64,000 nt of DNA from Bacteroidota bacterium. GTDB lineage: Bacteria > Bacteroidota > Bacteroidia > Sphingobacteriales > Sphingobacteriaceae. The stretch covers positions 1 to 64,000 of the forward strand of contig JABDFM010000007.1 of the NCBI GenBank assembly GCA_013286565.1, written 5' to 3'. The translations under genes and the position numbers were made by a program. Numbering within the stretch: position 1 is the stretch's first letter; the number at the start of each line of letters is the position of its first letter. The notes under the pieces are model-generated. The model did no database searches and was not told where the DNA came from. It worked only from the letters and a program-made list of their open reading frames with translations. Below, piece by piece: positions 61,375 through 64,000 of the stretch.

Positions 61375-62229
61375 ATGAAAAAATATCTTTCATTAGTCAC
61401 CTTTGCGCATACCATATTTGCAATGCCGTTTGCCTTTATCGGCTTCTTTTTGGCGGTGACCACTACTGAGCATCATTTCGAATGGCAAAAATTGGTATTA
61501 ATGCTGTTTTGCATGGTTTTCGCACGTAATTCTGCCATGGCATTTAACCGCTATCTCGACAGGGATATTGATGCCAAAAACCCGCGCACCAAGGTACGCG
61601 ATATCCCGGCAGGGAGGATAAGTCCGGCCTCCGCTTTGACTTTTACTTTGATCAACTGCGCATTGTTTATTATTACTACCTGGTTCATCAACCCGCTTTG
61701 CTTTTATCTTTCGCCGATAGCTTTGCTGGTGGTGTTGGGCTATAGCGCTACCAAAAGATTTACTGCGCTTTGTCATTTGGTTTTGGGTTTAGGGCTTTCA
61801 TTAGCACCCATTGGAGCTTATTTGGTGGTGACCGGCGAATTTGCTTTATTACCTATATTCTTCTCACTATCGGTATTGTGCTGGGTAAGCGGCTTTGATA
61901 TCATCTATGCCTTACAGGACGAGGACTTCGACCGCAATGAGCACCTACATTCGATACCGGCCTGGTTGGGTAAGGTTAACGCACTACGTTTATCCAGTTT
62001 TTTGCATATTCTTTCAGCGGCCTTTATTATTATGCCTGCCATTTTCACTGTAGTTGGCTGGCCATATTATGTAGGGATAGCCTTCTTCTGCGCGATGCTG
62101 ATCTACCAGCACCGTTTGGTAAAACCGAACGACCTTAGCCGGGTTAATTTCGCCTTTATGACCACCAATGGCATAGCCAGCGTAGTATTTGCCGTTTTCT
62201 TTTTGTTGGACAGGTTGTGGATCAGGTAA
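61375..62229 (+). CDS. UbiA-family prenyltransferase (4-hydroxybenzoate octaprenyltransferase-like / putative MqnP)
   Basis: NSAMAFNRYLDRDIDAKNPRTKVRDIPAG, YALQDEDFDR. Confidence 0.88.
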   Translation: MKKYLSLVTFAHTIFAMPFAFIGFFLAVTTTEHHFEWQKLVLMLFCMVFARNSAMAFNRYLDRDIDAKNPRTKVRDIPAGRISPASALTFTLINCALFIITTWFINPLCFYLSPIALLVVLGYSATKRFTALCHLVLGLGLSLAPIGAYLVVTGEFALLPIFFSLSVLCWVSGFDIIYALQDEDFDRNEHLHSIPAWLGKVNALRLSSFLHILSAAFIIMPAIFTVVGWPYYVGIAFFCAMLIYQHRLVKPNDLSRVNFAFMTTNGIASVVFAVFFLLDRLWIR

Positions 62230-62271
62230 TTTGATTCGGATGTTCGATATCGAATTTGTTACCTTTACCTC

Positions 62272-62877
62272 ATGGATACTGTAACCGCACTAAATAAATT
62301 CAGGCAGCAGGTAGAAATGTTTGTTCCGCTAAATGAAACGGAATGGCAGGTTTTAATGCCCCTCCTGGAGTTAATTGCCTTGAAGAAAAAGCAAAATTTC
62401 ATTGAGCCGGGTATGATCGCTAATCATATCGGGCTCGTGGTAAAAGGATCTGTAAGATATTTCTATGTAAAGGATGGCGAAGAAATTACAAACTATTTTA
62501 GTTTTGAAAATGAATTTGTGAGTTCCTATAAAAGTTTTTTAACCCGCCAGCCTTGTTCCAATTATATACAAACCCTGGAAGACACACTAATCGTCGTCCT
62601 TAACTATAGCAATTTGCAACTACTTTACGCCAACCCGTTAATTGGGCATAAAATGGAGCGTTTTGGTAGGCTGGTAGCTGAGTTTTACTTGTTGTGTTAC
62701 GAAGACCGTATGTCGTCATTTGTAACCCAAACCCCCGAGGAACGTTACAACCAATTGCTGGAAACCGGCGGCGAGGTATTACAACGTATCCCACAGCATT
62801 ATATAGCTAATTTTTTAGGCATCACCCCCGTTTCATTATCACGCATTCGCCGACGGATAATGAAAATAAGCGCTTAG
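62272..62877 (+). CDS. Crp/Fnr family transcriptional regulator
   Basis: cNMP-binding-like N-terminus and HTH 'YIANFLGITPVSLSRIRRRI'. Confidence 0.9.
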   Translation: MDTVTALNKFRQQVEMFVPLNETEWQVLMPLLELIALKKKQNFIEPGMIANHIGLVVKGSVRYFYVKDGEEITNYFSFENEFVSSYKSFLTRQPCSNYIQTLEDTLIVVLNYSNLQLLYANPLIGHKMERFGRLVAEFYLLCYEDRMSSFVTQTPEERYNQLLETGGEVLQRIPQHYIANFLGITPVSLSRIRRRIMKISA

Positions 62878-62962
62878 TCTACACACTGTTTTTCTTATCT
62901 TTTGTTAACGTTTTGGGCGATTAAGCTCCTGTACATTTGTATCAATCAAAACAGAAAAAGAT

Positions 62963-63895
62963 ATGCACACCATATTAGGAGCCGGCGGGCCAGTAGCCAA
63001 TGCACTCACCCGCGAATTATTGAGCAACAACGAAACAATCCGCCTGGTTAGTCGCAAGCCTATCCAGCCACAAGGGAAAAACATTACCTGGCAAAAAGCC
63101 GATCTGCTTAACTACAATGAATTACTGGCAGCCTCAAAAGGTTCAACGGTAATCTATTTAACCGCAGGGTTGGTTTATGACAAAAAAGTATGGGCTGAAC
63201 AATGGCCCGTTATTATGCAAAACTTTATCAATCTTGGTAAAGAAACCGGTGCAAGATTGATCTTCTTCGATAATGTTTATAGCTACGGATTAGTTAACGG
63301 CCCTATGCTGGAAACAACACCTTATCACCCAAGCAGTGTTAAAGGCGGGATTCGTGCTAAAATAGCCACTCAATTAATGGATGAGGCTAAAGCAGGTAAT
63401 ATCAGAGCAAGCATTGCCAGGGGCGCTGATTTTTATGGAACTGAAAGCGGCAACGGCGTGATGGATGTTATGGTATTGGCCAAACTGATGAAAGGACAGA
63501 AGTCACAATGGCTGGGAGACGCTAGTAAACTGCACAATTTTAGCTATATCCCGGATATGGGTAAAGGCATGTTTTTGCTCGGCCAAAATCCTGATAGCGA
63601 CAACCAGATTTGGCACATGCCAACAGCAGCGCCATTAAAAGGAATTGAATTTATTGAGATGGCATCAGGCATTTATGGCAGGGAGCCGAAATATATGGCA
63701 GCCAATAAATTTATGCTAAGACTAGTAGGCTTGTTTAGTAAAATGACAAGCGAATTAGTTGAAATGTATTATCAGTACAACCACGATTACAATTTCAACT
63801 CGGATAAATTTGAGGATGCCTTTAATTTTAAACCGACTTCTTATAAAGATGGGATAAAACTGATGTCGGAGACGTTGTATAAGAAGTCTATTTAA
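62963..63895 (+). CDS. NAD-dependent epimerase/dehydratase family protein
   Basis: ILGAGGPVANALTREL, SRK, GADFYG. Confidence 0.88.
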   Translation: MHTILGAGGPVANALTRELLSNNETIRLVSRKPIQPQGKNITWQKADLLNYNELLAASKGSTVIYLTAGLVYDKKVWAEQWPVIMQNFINLGKETGARLIFFDNVYSYGLVNGPMLETTPYHPSSVKGGIRAKIATQLMDEAKAGNIRASIARGADFYGTESGNGVMDVMVLAKLMKGQKSQWLGDASKLHNFSYIPDMGKGMFLLGQNPDSDNQIWHMPTAAPLKGIEFIEMASGIYGREPKYMAANKFMLRLVGLFSKMTSELVEMYYQYNHDYNFNSDKFEDAFNFKPTSYKDGIKLMSETLYKKSI

Positions 63896-63903
63896 TTAAT
63901 AAT

Positions 63904-63995
63904 GTCATGCCGAACTTGTTTCGGCACCTCACAGGACAGTTCGCCAGCATAACGGTCACTTAGCTTGTGGGATGTCGAAACAAGTTCGGCATGAC
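63904..63995. repeat. Inverted-repeat element with ~32-nt arms
   Basis: GTCATGCCGAACTTGTTTCGGCACCTCACAGG vs reverse complement of 63964-63995 GTCATGCCGAACTTGTTTCGACATCCCACAAG. Confidence 0.88.
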
Positions 63996-64000
63996 TTTTT

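Overview
This 64 kb window looks like chromosomal backbone from a Bacteroidota bacterium, probably Sphingobacteriaceae (Mucilaginibacter/Pedobacter-like). The taxon is inferred from gene content, TAnnTTTG-type -7 boxes and PorT/BamA/OmpH/DUF6089 genes. I recognise about 65 protein genes: fmt tail, rluD, lysine 6-aminotransferase, bshB1, spoT/relA, fur, purA, pabB-like, plsY, nadC, gpmI, lon, lpxR-like, arfB, cmk, dCMP deaminase, sugar MFS, purF-like, a partial nuo operon (H-I-J-K-L-M-N), amt, amidohydrolase, murI, two ompH, bamA, uppS, nadK, CBS, yqeY, SDR, porT, ubiE/menG, two VOC proteins, engB, a DUF559 nuclease, ubiA-like, crp-like and an NAD-epimerase. I saw no rRNA, tRNA or CRISPR. The unusual material is mostly intergenic. 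(1) A 490-bp element has 29-nt inverted ends (TTCCCCTCTCGAGAGGGGyAGGGGTGTGT) bracketing a solo DUF559 nuclease gene. Two ~95-bp gene-less relatives with the same 33-nt right end lie 3 kb away, inside a 148-bp tandem duplication that also copied the 3' end of ubiE. (2) At least seven intergenic 'word arrays' consist of a short 8-12 nt word reiterated with drift. Most are arranged as inverted halves, each locus has its own word with some words shared between loci, and several run exactly from stop codon to stop/start codon or mirror a promoter. (3) A second inverted-end element family (GCCCCCTCTAAATCTCCCCCTGTTGGGGAGACTTT) supplies stop codons to flanking genes. (4) A DUF6922/AbiEii-like pair is threaded with overlapping reading frames between fur and purA. 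(5) The nuo operon carries two secreted plug-like proteins sharing a repeated domain, and a DUF4139 protein with a CarboxypepD_reg/TonB-plug-like insertion. All assignments come from reading the sequence; no database search was run.
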